Source of the DNA: Pseudo-nitzschia pungens
Lineage: Eukaryota; Bacillariophyta; Bacillariophyceae; Bacillariales; Bacillariaceae
Assembly: GCA_037355855.1 (NCBI GenBank)
Contig: CM074758.1
Coordinates: 903,001 to 967,000 of the forward strand
Direction of reading: 5' to 3'
Length of the DNA: 64,000 bases
Positions 42,239 through 52,397 of the stretch are shown one piece after another. Within the stretch, counting starts at the first letter, position 1; every line of letters begins with the position of its first letter. The notes beneath the pieces are model-generated. The model was not told the DNA's origin, ran no database searches, and saw only the letters and a program-made list of their open reading frames with translations. The position numbers were made by a program, and so were the translations under genes.

Positions 42239-44221
42239 ATGTTGAGAGCAGCATCAAGTAGATTTGCCAAGGCGGGTTTGTCGCGGGCATCACAGGGGTA
42301 GGTACCAACAACAGCAACAACAATCTCAATCGGTTGGGGAATGGAGCGGGTGGAATCAATCGCTTGGACTACACACAGCAATCCGCTCCGGGGGGTCGTC
42401 TCCGCCAGTGGTCATCCACCCAACCATGGATCGGCACCACGGCGTGCATTGGCGATCTCCGTACAAACCGTACGAGGAATCCACGTAGGAACACAAATTT
42501 TTCGAGTCGGACCAGTCAAAACAAAACAAGAAAAAACAAAACATGCCTACCGTATATACCGATGCTCGACGAGGCCGGGAGGGAGCGCAAATTGCTGGAC
42601 GACACGGGTTGACACGGAGCGGGTTGCTCTCGTTGCTGCTGTGCGTGGTTTGCTTTGCTTTGCTTCGCTTGGCTTTCGGACGAAACGATCGGCATCCCGG
42701 CCGGGTCGGATCGAAGGCCCGCCGCGCGGTAGCCCCGGTCGCCCTCGGACCGGTTGGGATCGGTCCGAACCGACGGATTTCGAACCTCGCACCGTAGCAG
42801 CGATGCGAGAGAACTCCGGAAGTTTCCGAAAGAGCTCCGAACAGGAACGGAATGCGCACGGGGTCTGCAGTCGAACGCACGCAAGCACGCACGCATGCCT
42901 GTGTTGTTGGATGGTCAATTTGTTTGGTTTGTTTGTGTCCAACGCGAGCGAACGAAACAACCAACCAATCAACCATATCGAATTAGCGAAATCCCTTTTC
43001 CTCGTCGTCGACTGTTCCGAAGTGTGGCATTACATTGCGCCGCACCGCATTGCACTTTACAGCGTGCCTTGTATGTCTGCGTGCGTACGCGTGCATTCGA
43101 AATCCTCTCTGTCAATGGATGCCCGAACGACGGGGCAAAACAGTCGTCGCATGCAATCATTCCGAAACGAAAACAACACAGAAACAAAGCAAAACAAAAC
43201 GATTCCACTCCGATGCATGAAGCCGAACGGAACGCTCGTTACGCCGAGACCTCCCACTGGATGATTCCGCACCGAACCCAAAGCCGAACGGAACTACCAT
43301 CTTTGAATGCCGTATCTAACTCGATTGTTTTTGCTATCACGATTTCTCTATCTCTCGCTCGCGCAACGACGAACAGTGCCCGAGGGTGGGCCGCCCCTAC
43401 CACGTCGTCCTTCCACGTTTCGGCTCCCCGCAAGGAGGAAGAAAAGGAAGCCGCCGCTCCCGTTGCGACTTCCTCCGGATTGGATCCCCTCTACGCCATT
43501 CCCATTGGTGTCGCTCTTGCGGTTCCCATCCTCGAATTCGAATGGTTCGATCCCAACGCCGAAACCCTCCTGGCCTCCACCTTTTTGGGATTCTGCGTGG
43601 TCGCGTACACGCAGGGTGGCGAGATGATGTCCACCATGTTCAAGGACGAGGCCAAGGACTATGCTCAAGGCGCAGAACGAGGCTGAGGACAAGGTCATTG
43701 CCAAGCTCGAGGAATCCGTGGAATACATGAAGCTCACGGAAAACATCGTGGAAGACTACCAAGCGGTGTACGACCTGACGGAGGAATCCTACGCCAAGCT
43801 CAACGCCTCGGGCCAGATCAAGCCCCAGCACAAGCTCAAGGCGCAGGTCGAAAAGCTGCTCGGCATGATCGCCGCCGAGGAAACCAACGCCTACGAGAAG
43901 GCCAAGGTCGCCATGATGGCCGATGCCACCGAGGCCGTCACGGCCGAATTCGGCTCCAGCAAGGAACTCAAGAAGGCCGCCCTCACCGCCGCCATTGGCA
44001 AGCTGACGGGCAAGGGAGGAAAGGCCTCGAGCAGCGATCCCGTCAAGGACGAATTCATCAAGTTCTTCCAGGCCACCGCCCAGAAGGCCAAGGCCGCCGA
44101 CGATGGTTCGGAAGAAAAGGCCGCCCGTGCCACCATGATCACCAAGATGAACGCCGTTGCCGAGAATGACGGCATGTATTTCCGATTGGATGCCACCACC
44201 GGCAAGCCCGTGCTGGTGTAA
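42239..44221 (+). CDS. Mitochondrial ATP synthase F0 subunit b, two exons, one frame break
   Basis: Exon 1 42239-42297 (MLRAASSRFAKAGLSRASQ, a basic Ser/Ala-rich mitochondrial presequence); intron GTAGGT...ACAG, 42298-43376, 1,079 nt, phase 2; exon 2 43377-44221. The join reads ASQGARGWAAPTTSSFHVSA. A membrane hairpin (PLYAIPIGVALAVPILEFEW, then ETLLASTFLGFCVVAYTQGG) is followed by the peripheral-stalk helix KAQNEAEDKVIAKLEESVEY, with long Lys/Glu/Ala helices to PVLV. This order and size match subunit b (ATP5PB/ATP4), which holds F1 against the c-ring. Between MFKDEAKD and MLKAQNEAED the frame moves by +1; omitting the T at 43660 (GAC-T-ATG) gives one continuous protein. The intron is unusually long for a diatom. 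Confidence 0.82.
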
Positions 44222-45332
44222 GTCCGCCCGGTACAACAGTGTGTTTGTATCGTTGCGGTAGGACACTAACTTTCTAATATCCCTAGCAAAGTATAGGACA
44301 TCCAATTCAATCTATTCCATTTATTTCATGCGTGTAGTCCATTTTGTTGACTCACTCTGCGAAGTCTAACACAGCACACCATCACAAACCGTCCGCGTAA
44401 CGACGTACCGTAGTTGTACCGATACCATCAATCGTACTTGTGCTACATGACATTGATTTTGAAATTGCTACTCTTCGGTCTTCGGGCTGGGCAAAAAGAG
44501 TTCAGTTGTTCAGTTGTCGAGAAACGACGGCAACCCCGGAGTAAGAGTACTTTCGTACAAGCTGTACATACGGTTGTATCCGAATACAGCGAAGAATTTG
44601 CTTGGCTTCATTTTTGTTCATGAAGAAAGGTTTACATAACCTTACCGTATTCCTTTATTCTGAACAAGTGCCACGACTCGACGGCAATAGTCTTATTTTC
44701 TACCCTACATAAGCCTTACTGCATGCATTACCTTCTGCTACCAAGCAGTTTTTAATGTATCAGTGATTCAAAAGCCAATATCTCAAGCCACAGACGTGGA
44801 ATTATTATTATTATTTCTACTAGGTTACCGATGTTACGTCAGATAGGACAATTTATCAAGATAGTTCAATGTCAGAGAGACCATAAATCATTTTTCAAAT
44901 AAGAAGTTCAATGAAAACGGCAGAAGTAATTTTGTCATGCTTATCTTTTTTTTTCGATTGTTTTTCTCAAAATCAGAAGGACCGTTGTTTACGTAATACG
45001 GTACTTTTTTCCTCACAAGAAGATTCGGACCGGATGGCCTTCATTCAATAAAGCATTGAGCACGGGACGGGTTCGCACTACGTACTAGTACGAGTGCGGC
45101 AGAGGGACAACGTTTCCACTTACCCTGAAACAAATAGAAACTCGTGCAATGCAAAGCAATGCAACGCCCATGGTGAAGATAAATGTAAAAAGACAAAAGT
45201 TCAAAATGCAAAAATCGATTGAAATTAAAATTATTCAAAATGCAAAAATCGATGGGAAGTTCATATTTCGGCAACACCACCGTCGTAACATGACTGGACA
45301 AACATTGATGAAGTTCCACGTTTCGGGGCATG
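44222..45332. other. Intergenic between convergent genes, no gene seen
   Basis: AT-rich spacer with scattered short frames; nothing recognised. Confidence 0.5.
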
Positions 45333-46562
45333 CTACGCGTTACTTGCTTGTGTCGAACAAACTAGAGTTTGCGTACATTCGTTGCTCTGGGACTTGAGGT
45401 TCCTCCTCGTCCTAGACCAACAGAAGTCAATCGAATCGAGGAGGTGGACACGATCGGGCGAAAGTTTGCCTTTTTTCATTATTTTTCGCTGTGCACAAAC
45501 CCACTGACCGAGCTTGGGATCTACACTGTAATTTTGTGGAACCGCAGTGGATCCGTGATGACTTGATTTGTAGGAAAGAAGTCGTTTGTACATCTCCACC
45601 CATGCTTTGTCTTCGTTTACTTTTCTAGGCTGCCAAACGAAACCAATGCTTTCCAGGATATGGATGCGATCCCTGTCAAGGCTCTTCATTCGCATACGTT
45701 TGCGTTGATCATCGGCCCATCGTCCGAGTTTTCGACCATCACTGTCGACAAAATTTCTTGGGATCATTGTCGACCCGTTGTTTTTCAGTTTGTAAGCAAC
45801 AACCCTTCTTAACATATCCGTCCACACTGCATCCTCTCTCCCCTTTCTCGCATCCCAGCAAAAGTCAATGACGTCCAGAAGCTTTCTTCGTTCAATGTTA
45901 ATTGGGGCGAGGAAACGTTGGTCTGCCACCCACCTACCGAGAGCTGGATCGTGTTCGTAGTCGACTGGAACCAAAGTAGAACCTCCGTGCGCTCTTTTGT
46001 ACCCGACTAATCGATGATACATGTTCATCCAAGCGACATCTTCTAGAATGGACTTTGCGATGTTGTCATCATTGTGAATTGGGTCCATTTGTTTGATCAT
46101 TTTATCAGACGCAGCAATAATAGTCAGGGATCTGGTTGAGTTGAGATCACCGTCGATCATGCTTCTTGATCTTCTTGTAGTCAAAACCGAATGCTGTTTC
46201 TTTTGTGCCTCAGCTGACACTGCCATGAGGATAGAGATTGGATCGGTACCGTCTCCTGTTGCTTTCCTTGGCGATGTCGTATGTACTTCTTCTTCTTCTT
46301 CTTCTTGTGAATCTAGGGAAACGACCATGATCTTCGGGCGTACAACAGAACCACCTTCTGCACTGTCGCCTCCTGGTCTAATTAGTGGTAATAGCACATC
46401 ATTGTACAAAGATCCGTATGGGTGATCTTCCCACTGTTCAAGTTGTTGATTGTCTTCGGTTTTCGGGACTGCGACTTCGTCGCTCGGATCGCTTGGCATT
46501 GACACCTCCTTTTGGAGAGATCCATAGAAGTGGAGTTTACGTTCTCCTTGCGCTTTATTCAT
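45333..46562 (-). CDS. Protein with three tandem helicase-associated (HA) repeats
   Basis: 409 residues, single exon, ATG 46562 (MNKAQGERKL). The first 170 residues are acidic and Ser-rich. Three HA repeats of about 70 residues follow: WMNMYHRLVGYKRAHGGST with DPALGRWVADQR; WTDMLRRVVAYKLKNNGST with GRKLGRWADDQR; WVEMYKRLLSYKSSHHGST with DPKLGQWVCAQR. Each ends with a DxIDF/GFxW strand. HA repeats are small helical, probably nucleic-acid-binding modules, found beside helicases in bacteria and as stand-alone arrays in diatoms and other stramenopiles. There is no helicase core here. A nuclear DNA- or RNA-binding role is inferred. Confidence 0.85.
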   Translation of the reverse strand: MNKAQGERKLHFYGSLQKEVSMPSDPSDEVAVPKTEDNQQLEQWEDHPYGSLYNDVLLPLIRPGGDSAEGGSVVRPKIMVVSLDSQEEEEEEVHTTSPRKATGDGTDPISILMAVSAEAQKKQHSVLTTRRSRSMIDGDLNSTRSLTIIAASDKMIKQMDPIHNDDNIAKSILEDVAWMNMYHRLVGYKRAHGGSTLVPVDYEHDPALGRWVADQRFLAPINIERRKLLDVIDFCWDARKGREDAVWTDMLRRVVAYKLKNNGSTMIPRNFVDSDGRKLGRWADDQRKRMRMKSLDRDRIHILESIGFVWQPRKVNEDKAWVEMYKRLLSYKSSHHGSTAVPQNYSVDPKLGQWVCAQRKIMKKGKLSPDRVHLLDSIDFCWSRTRRNLKSQSNECTQTLVCSTQASNA

Positions 46563-47406
46563 TTGTGATGATGGCTTGCGGTTACTCGTACTAGTTCTGT
46601 ATATATGTTCTTTTTATCCTCGAATGCGTTGGTTTTGATTCTATTCAAAGGCTCTGGCGATGTATTCACTTGACTCTTTTTCTTGGAATATATGAGAGAA
46701 CGATATCTTTCACCAAAAAAACATCAGATTTTGTTTCGTCAAACAAAAAACTAAGTCGTGAGAGGGGACGAAAATGTGACGAACTAATTTTCCCAATGGG
46801 CCATATTACTTTGATAGACATCTCAGACATGGTTTTGGTTCCGATTCGATGCATGCCGTAGAATCTGAGATATTTTTTGTTGAAGGTATGACGAGCCTAC
46901 TTAACGTTGAGTGCATATTGGGAAAAATCCAAAATGTCAATTTGGTGTTTTTAGGAATATTTAAACTTAAAGTACCATAGCAGGTAATCGGTATGCAATC
47001 TTCTTCTTTTGTGTTGCATAATTACATACTTACTAAGCCTTAATCTGTATGCGCTTTGATACAAAAAATAAGACCTAGAAGTTGGATCTCCAACCGTTGC
47101 GTCTGGCTTGCCCTCCATGAATATCACAACAACATAATAATATTATGACGTACGTAGTACAATGATATCTAAGAGAAGGGCCGAAAAATTATTTGATTCC
47201 AATGATTGCCTGCAATACGGATTCTTTTTCCTTAAAAAATAAATGAATGCTTTAAACTTCAAAAAGGCGCTCAAAGCTTATCTCGATTGCATCTCAGGGC
47301 TTTGTATCAAACATAGATTCAGACCCGCTAAGCGGGTCTGGGTGGCGCCATGAACGACAGACCCGTTGTGTAAAATAGCATTGATCGAGACTTCCCACGT
47401 GTATCA
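46563..47406. other. Intergenic, no gene seen
   Basis: AT-rich. Short frames only. A palindrome AGACCCGCTAAGCGGGTCTG lies at about 47322-47341. Confidence 0.5.
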
Positions 47407-47632
47407 GGAAGCTCTTGGAACAATTCCAGGCCGTGATTCTAGGTCTTATGTTGATTTGGATTACCAGACCCGGTTCGATAATACCAAAAATAGATCCGTT
47501 GATGAACGATTCTACACCAGGAAGCTCTTGGAACAATTCCAGGCCGTGATTCTAGGTCTTATGTTGATTTGGATTACCAGACCCGGTTCGATAATACCAA
47601 AAATAGATCCGTTGATGAACGATTCTACACCA
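47407..47632. repeat. 113-bp tandem duplication
   Basis: A unit beginning GGAAGCTCTTGGAACAATTC occurs at 47407 and again, virtually identical, at 47520. The near identity suggests a recent duplication. No coding content is recognised. Confidence 0.9.
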
Positions 47633-47855
47633 GAATAATAGCCTAGTCGCGAAATGGTCAGTAACATTATGTACAATCTATCAAAATGCCTTCGAGAAGT
47701 GCTTTGCATACGTACCAGAAGATGCAGTTCGCGGACGCGAAACTCCATGTTTATATTATTTATTTGTTCCTTCGTAAGAGATAGACACGACTCGAATTAT
47801 GCAGCGACTACTGTAAGCCTAGTCGTAAAGTGGTGCTTAAGCGCGTAAGCCTACT

Positions 47856-48520
47856 AGTCCGAAAGTGGTGCTTAAAAGCATGTCAAGCCTTCACAAAAAC
47901 GCTACCGGATCATGTTAGCCCAGTCTCGAAGGTGTCCATGAGAATTTTTGTAAACTAATGTGTTTGCTTAATTGATGTATAGAAATTAAGGCTTCCATGT
48001 TGAATACCTCAGGTTTCGCACGTAGTCCGAAAGTGGTGCTTAAGCATGTCAAGCCTTCACAAAAACGCTACCGGATCATGTGAGCCCAGTCTCAAAGGTG
48101 TCCATAAGAATTTTTGTAAACTAATGTGTTTGCTTAATTGATGTATAGAAATTAAGGCTTCCATGTTGAATACCTCAGGTTTCGCACGTAGTCCGAAAGT
48201 GGTGCTTAAGCATGTCAAGCCTTTACAAAAGCGCTACCGGATCATGTGAGCCTAGTCTCGAAGGTGTCCATGAGAATTTTTGTAAACTAATGTGTTTGCT
48301 TAATTGATGTATAGAAATCAAGGCTTCCATGTTGAATACCTCAGGTTTCGCACGTAGTCCGAAAGTGGTGCTTAAGCATGTCAAGCCTTTACAAAAGCGC
48401 TACCGGATCATGTGAGCCTAGTCTCGAAGGTGTCCATCAGAATTTTTGTACACTAATATCTCTGCTTAATTGATGTATAGAAATTAAGGCTTCCATGGTC
48501 AATACCTCAGGTTTCGCACG
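47856..48520. repeat. 166-bp satellite, four tandem copies
   Basis: Copies start at 47856, 48024, 48190 and 48356 with AGTCCGAAAGTGGTGCTTAA; each runs through a block ending TACCTCAGGTTTCGCACG. The period is 168 then 166 then 166 bases, with a few percent divergence. A diverged partial unit with the same AAAGTGGTGCTTAAG core lies at about 47826. Non-coding. Confidence 0.93.
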
Positions 48521-48652
48521 ACTACTAATAGAATGTGTGTCTTTCTTAGCTCGACCAGTTTAATATTGTGGTCTCGACTTGTAGAGCTTCAACGTCGATT
48601 TTGTCATTGCAACTGGTTACGTTTGCATACCTTGTCGAGAGTGAACCGTGAA

Positions 48653-48925
48653 TTAAAATGATTCGCTGAGGAGTTCTTCCGTGAACACAAACTTCTTTTG
48701 TTCGGAGTTGATGGCCACGGGGGCTCCAGAATCAGAATCTGTGATGAATGCCAGGGCAACTCTAGCAGCATCCATCCGAATCTGGAGTGCGTCATCCTTG
48801 TTTCCGATGAGAGGCCGGGTTGCTCCTCTAGCTTCCTGCTTCGGTTGGTGGATGAGAAGTGAGTCGACCGTCACCTGTCGACCCAGAAAGCCATCGACCT
48901 TTCGTCGTGGTCGTGGAAGATTCAT
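48653..48925 (-). CDS. Possible short hypothetical protein
   Basis: 90 residues from ATG 48925 (MNLPRPRRKVDGFLGRQVTV). A mixed, plausible composition with an alpha/beta pattern (RMDAARVALAFITDSDSGAP) but no recognised family. It may be a decayed fragment of a larger gene or transposon. Confidence 0.3.
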   Translation of the reverse strand: MNLPRPRRKVDGFLGRQVTVDSLLIHQPKQEARGATRPLIGNKDDALQIRMDAARVALAFITDSDSGAPVAINSEQKKFVFTEELLSESF

Positions 48926-49302
48926 TCTCTTCGCACTAGATTGATGGATTTTCTTTATTATACTACACTAAATCGCACATGAGTAGCGTAAGGGTTTTTG
49001 TTGATTGGGTTGCTATGAAATTAGTTGATAGCACGGTCAAAGACCAGGAAAACGAGAATTAGCAACATGTTCAGACTTGCCCCTTTGATTTTCTTTTTCA
49101 TATTGTTCTGATTTTCATTCTGGAGGCGTTGTCATGCCACTGGTTCCATTCCATCGGTAGGTCTCTCACGACTGAAACGATCAGTGATGGGCTTATCCAG
49201 CTATAAACGGCACACTCACGGATGAAAAGCCACGGAGGACTGGTTCGTCTCGTCCCTCCGATGCCGTTGCATTCCGATCCGTTCCACTCCGTGGAATCGT
49301 TA

Positions 49303-50712
49303 TTATTTTTTGTTCATTCGAGCGTCGACGAAATCGACCATGACTTTCACCGACTCCTCGGCCTTTGGATCCGCGAGGAGACCGTGGTAGGCCGACTCGA
49401 TGACGCTGAATTTCTTGTTCTCGTCGGGCGTCGAGCAATTCTCAAAGAGCAGTTCCGAGCCCGACATGGGCACCGCCACGTCTTCGTCTCCGTGGACGAT
49501 GCAAAAGGGTCGGTCGTATCCCGGGATGGCCTTCTCCTTCGCGTCCTCCATTGCCTTGAGCAGGTTGACGGCAGTTCCCAGTCGAAAGGGATTCCCGATC
49601 GAGTCCAGTCCCCATCTTGCATCGCTCGGGGTCCGTGTAGTGCCCGACGACCTTTTCGCACTTCCAGATCCGATCGGCACTGACCGTGTTGGGCATGAAA
49701 AAGGGGGTCCACCGGGGCGCGAGCGGCGCCAGCACGTACCTCAGCAGCTGATAGACGGGAAAGCCCGGAACGTCCCCGATGATTGCGGGGCACACCAAGA
49801 GAGATGCGTCCAGGTTCGGCGGTGCCTCGTCGGGATGGTCCTGAAAGTAGCGGCCGGCGAGGACCGTGAGACAGCCCCCAAAGGATTCTCCCGATAGGAA
49901 CAAGGGAATCGATTTGGGATTTTCGTCGGCGACGAGCTTGACGAATTCGATCAGATCGTCGCGCGATTCTTGCCAGCAAGGAATGTAAAACCGTGTGCCC
50001 TCCGAAAATCCGTGGCCGTATTGATCCTAATGCACCATGCCATGCCATGCCATGCCATGCCATGAAGATTCGAAACGAACGACAAGCAATGGAAAAATTG
50101 AGATCGGATGGAGTGCAGCTTGCCAGAATCGATCGATGGATCGAGGAATTCATCATCATCATCATCATCATCATTATTTAGTTCCATTGTAGCACATTGC
50201 ATAAACAGACTTCCCGAGTAAAAGCCAAAAGGGAGCGACATCATCATCATCGTCAACAACAACACCAACAACACAACAATACCGTAGCATTACTTACCCT
50301 GGCATACACCGCAAATCCCTTGGCGGTAAAGGTATCCACCTATCAGCGCCACGTCGAGCGGACGACCATCGATGTTCGACGCGTGTCCCGAATGGGACAT
50401 GATCCCGTGGGTAAAAATCACGATTCCCTTGAGGCCGTCCCTGCCGTCGCCGTCGCCGTCGCCGCAGCCCTCGGGGAGCCAATACCGATAGTGCAGGTTT
50501 GCTTTCGAGGTGACCATCGTGGCGGCCTTGTCGTCGTTTTCGTCGATGATCTCGTAGCGATCGCTCTTCGACGCGTACCACCCGTGCCGACAATCCTTTC
50601 CCGTCGAAGCGTCGATGGAATCGATTTGTTCCTGCGTGGGGAAATCCTCGCTGGGGATTTCGACCAGGACCGTCTTGCCAAACAATTCGCGTTTTTCGAT
50701 TCCCGATGTCAT
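49303..50712 (-). CDS. Alpha/beta hydrolase, monoacylglycerol-lipase-like, two exons, two frame breaks
   Basis: Exon 1 50712-50298, intron 50297-50027 (GTAAGT...TTAG, 271 nt), exon 2 50026-49303. The join reads AKGFAVYAR-DQYGHGFSEG, the classic motif of this family. HGIMSHSGH is the oxyanion loop and LSGESFGGC carries the nucleophilic Ser. Asp in VHGDEDVAVP and His in SAYHGLLADP complete the triad. Such enzymes release fatty acid from monoacylglycerols or lysophospholipids. Two +1 breaks interrupt it: near 50328-50330, CTTTACCGCC must be read as CTT-ACC-GCC to reach AKGFAVY; near 49610-49613, a GGGG run separates ERCKMG from LDSIGNPFRLGTAVNLL. The ATG at 50712 follows closely on an upstream signal-anchor frame. 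The intron carries a CATGC and an ATC microsatellite. Confidence 0.8.
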
Positions 50713-50728
50713 GATATTGTTGTTGTCG

Positions 50729-50956
50729 TTAGTCGTTGTCGCTGTTGTCGCTGTTGTCGTTGTCGTTGTCGTTTTGATTGTTCTTCTTGCTTTGGTTCTT
50801 GCCGTTGTTGATAAAAAATGAACGCAATCGATTTCGAATTCGTCGTGTGCGGCTGGGTTGTTTCTTGTTCGAAAATGCTTCGATGCCTCTGGCTGCTATT
50901 GCGAATGAGATGAGGAACGACAATAATACCAAGTGCATCAATCGCCAGAGGTTCAT
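50729..50956 (-). CDS. Signal-sequence frame just upstream of the lipase, possibly its true N-terminus
   Basis: 75 residues from ATG 50956: MNLWRLMHLVLLSFLISFAI is a clear signal peptide. It is followed by ARGIEAFSNKK, resembling the A/F cleavage motif of diatom plastid presequences, then a basic stretch and a (GACAAC)-encoded Asn/Asp run that ends at TAA 50731-50729. Omitting the T at 50731 lets the GACAAC repeat continue into AACAATATC-ATG, in frame with the lipase. So this may be exon sequence of the lipase, giving a secreted or plastid form. As it stands it is a separate short frame. Confidence 0.5.
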   Translation of the reverse strand: MNLWRLMHLVLLSFLISFAIAARGIEAFSNKKQPSRTRRIRNRLRSFFINNGKNQSKKNNQNDNDNDNSDNSDND

Positions 50957-50995
50957 TCTTCTGATAATTCTTCGCCCGGTTGTGGTGGTTCGCAA

Positions 50996-51851
50996 AAGCT
51001 TCTCCGTGAAAAGTTCATAATATCTTTCCTATCTACACGTTACTTACCTATCGGTTGACAGGAGGGAATGGTGTCACCGTAAGATTACGGCAGAACTTGT
51101 ATTATTGTCAAAAGCGGAGATACCTAATCGTCCGTGCGTACGAGTAAGCTTAGCAGCAGTACCGGTACGTACTAATAGGTGTGAAATTGAATGAAAGCCT
51201 TCTTTCACGATCAGAGATCGTACACGTAAGGTTACTCGTACTGGTACTCGAGTTCAAAACCAACGCATCATCGCTTCTGACACCTTCTTGTCGTGAACCG
51301 TTGCACCCTTCTTTCCCATGGGACTAACAACACGACCGTAAAGGTAAACCTTATGTACCGATAAGTACACTGTACGGTATGCAAATCCGATTTACAGTAC
51401 GTAGAACGGTACGTAATCTTACGGTGATGTGCATCATTCAGTGTTCGGTCACCCTGACACCTTTTGGATCTTCGAATTTTTCTTCGTGAGACGAAGATTG
51501 TCTGACTTTTCAATTTTCATAGCATTGTCGACCAGCTGATTGTTGATTGAGAGACATTCAACGCCTGGCAAGAAGAACGATCCGAGATACGATGGTGAGA
51601 AACGCCACTCAGACAAAGATGGACAATGGGTGTGGGCTCCCTGCCCCATGAAACACGGAAAACGAAGCGATGGATCCGGTGTTTGGAGGACAAAGGTGAC
51701 GGGACCCACAGTTGTGTTTGTGTGTGATTGTTCCATCTTTGTCCCGAGTCACAAGCAAATCTTACCCGCCGAATGCTCGATTGGAATCAAGCAGGAAGGA
51801 CAGGTGGTGGAATGGGCGTGGCCTACAGTCGTGTTGCTGCACTATGTATGT
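50996..51851. other. Intergenic with GTAC words and one GTAAGGTTAC decamer
   Basis: The decamer lies at 51226. GTACCGGTACG-type words lie at 51158-51250 and 51340-51425. No gene is supported. Confidence 0.45.
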
Positions 51852-52298
51852 TCACATATACACGCATGCCCGCAGAAACGACTCTCCGCCGGGGTCGGCG
51901 AGATCCAAGAATCGTTCCTCGAGTATTATTTTTGCCTTTGCAGGAACTTTGCAAGATTCCTTTCTTCCGTTTGCGGGTGACGCAGACGCAGTGCAACGCA
52001 AGAAGTCGTGCAGCGGATCATCCGCACTACTGTTCAAGGAAGCTTGCAACGAGAGCAGCAAAACGATCGCTTGGAGAAAGTGTGTCCCACTGGAGCCATC
52101 TATTTCGTTTCGGATCCTTGTTGGGGTCATAGTTTCCAGATTATTCGCCTCGACATTCGTTGACGTGACATTGAGCAAGGCACCACAGACGATCAACTCG
52201 CTGCGATTGTAACGAAGCCAATCCTGATCCCTCATCGCTCCTTGGGCTTCTTCCGGATACGTTCCCCGTAGAGAGCTTTCTAGTACCGGTAATTTCAT
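51852..52298 (-). CDS. Possible hypothetical protein, divergent from the silaffin-like gene
   Basis: 148 residues from ATG 52298 (MKLPVLESSLRGTYPEEAQG). It has a DQDWLRYNRSELIVCGALLN segment and a hydrophobic AIVLLLSLQASL helix. The composition is plausible for protein but no family is recognised, and the frame overlaps other open frames. Confidence 0.3.
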   Translation of the reverse strand: MKLPVLESSLRGTYPEEAQGAMRDQDWLRYNRSELIVCGALLNVTSTNVEANNLETMTPTRIRNEIDGSSGTHFLQAIVLLLSLQASLNSSADDPLHDFLRCTASASPANGRKESCKVPAKAKIILEERFLDLADPGGESFLRACVYM

Positions 52299-52397
52299 CG
52301 TTGCCTCGGAAAAAAAGGGCAGTAGTTCCGCACGCAATTCGCACGCAATAGTACCGGTTTGCCAAGTTTTTTTTTTCGTTTTGCGAGAGAGAGAAGG

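Noticed and set aside
42341..43264. 307-codon + frame inside the ATP synthase b intron
   Set aside because: Ser/Arg/His-rich with no ordered segments; it lies wholly within an intron defined by two matching exons.
51540..51980. 146-codon + frame (MLIERHSTPGKK...)
   Set aside because: Begins and ends without recognisable features and overlaps an equally plausible minus frame; no evidence for coding.
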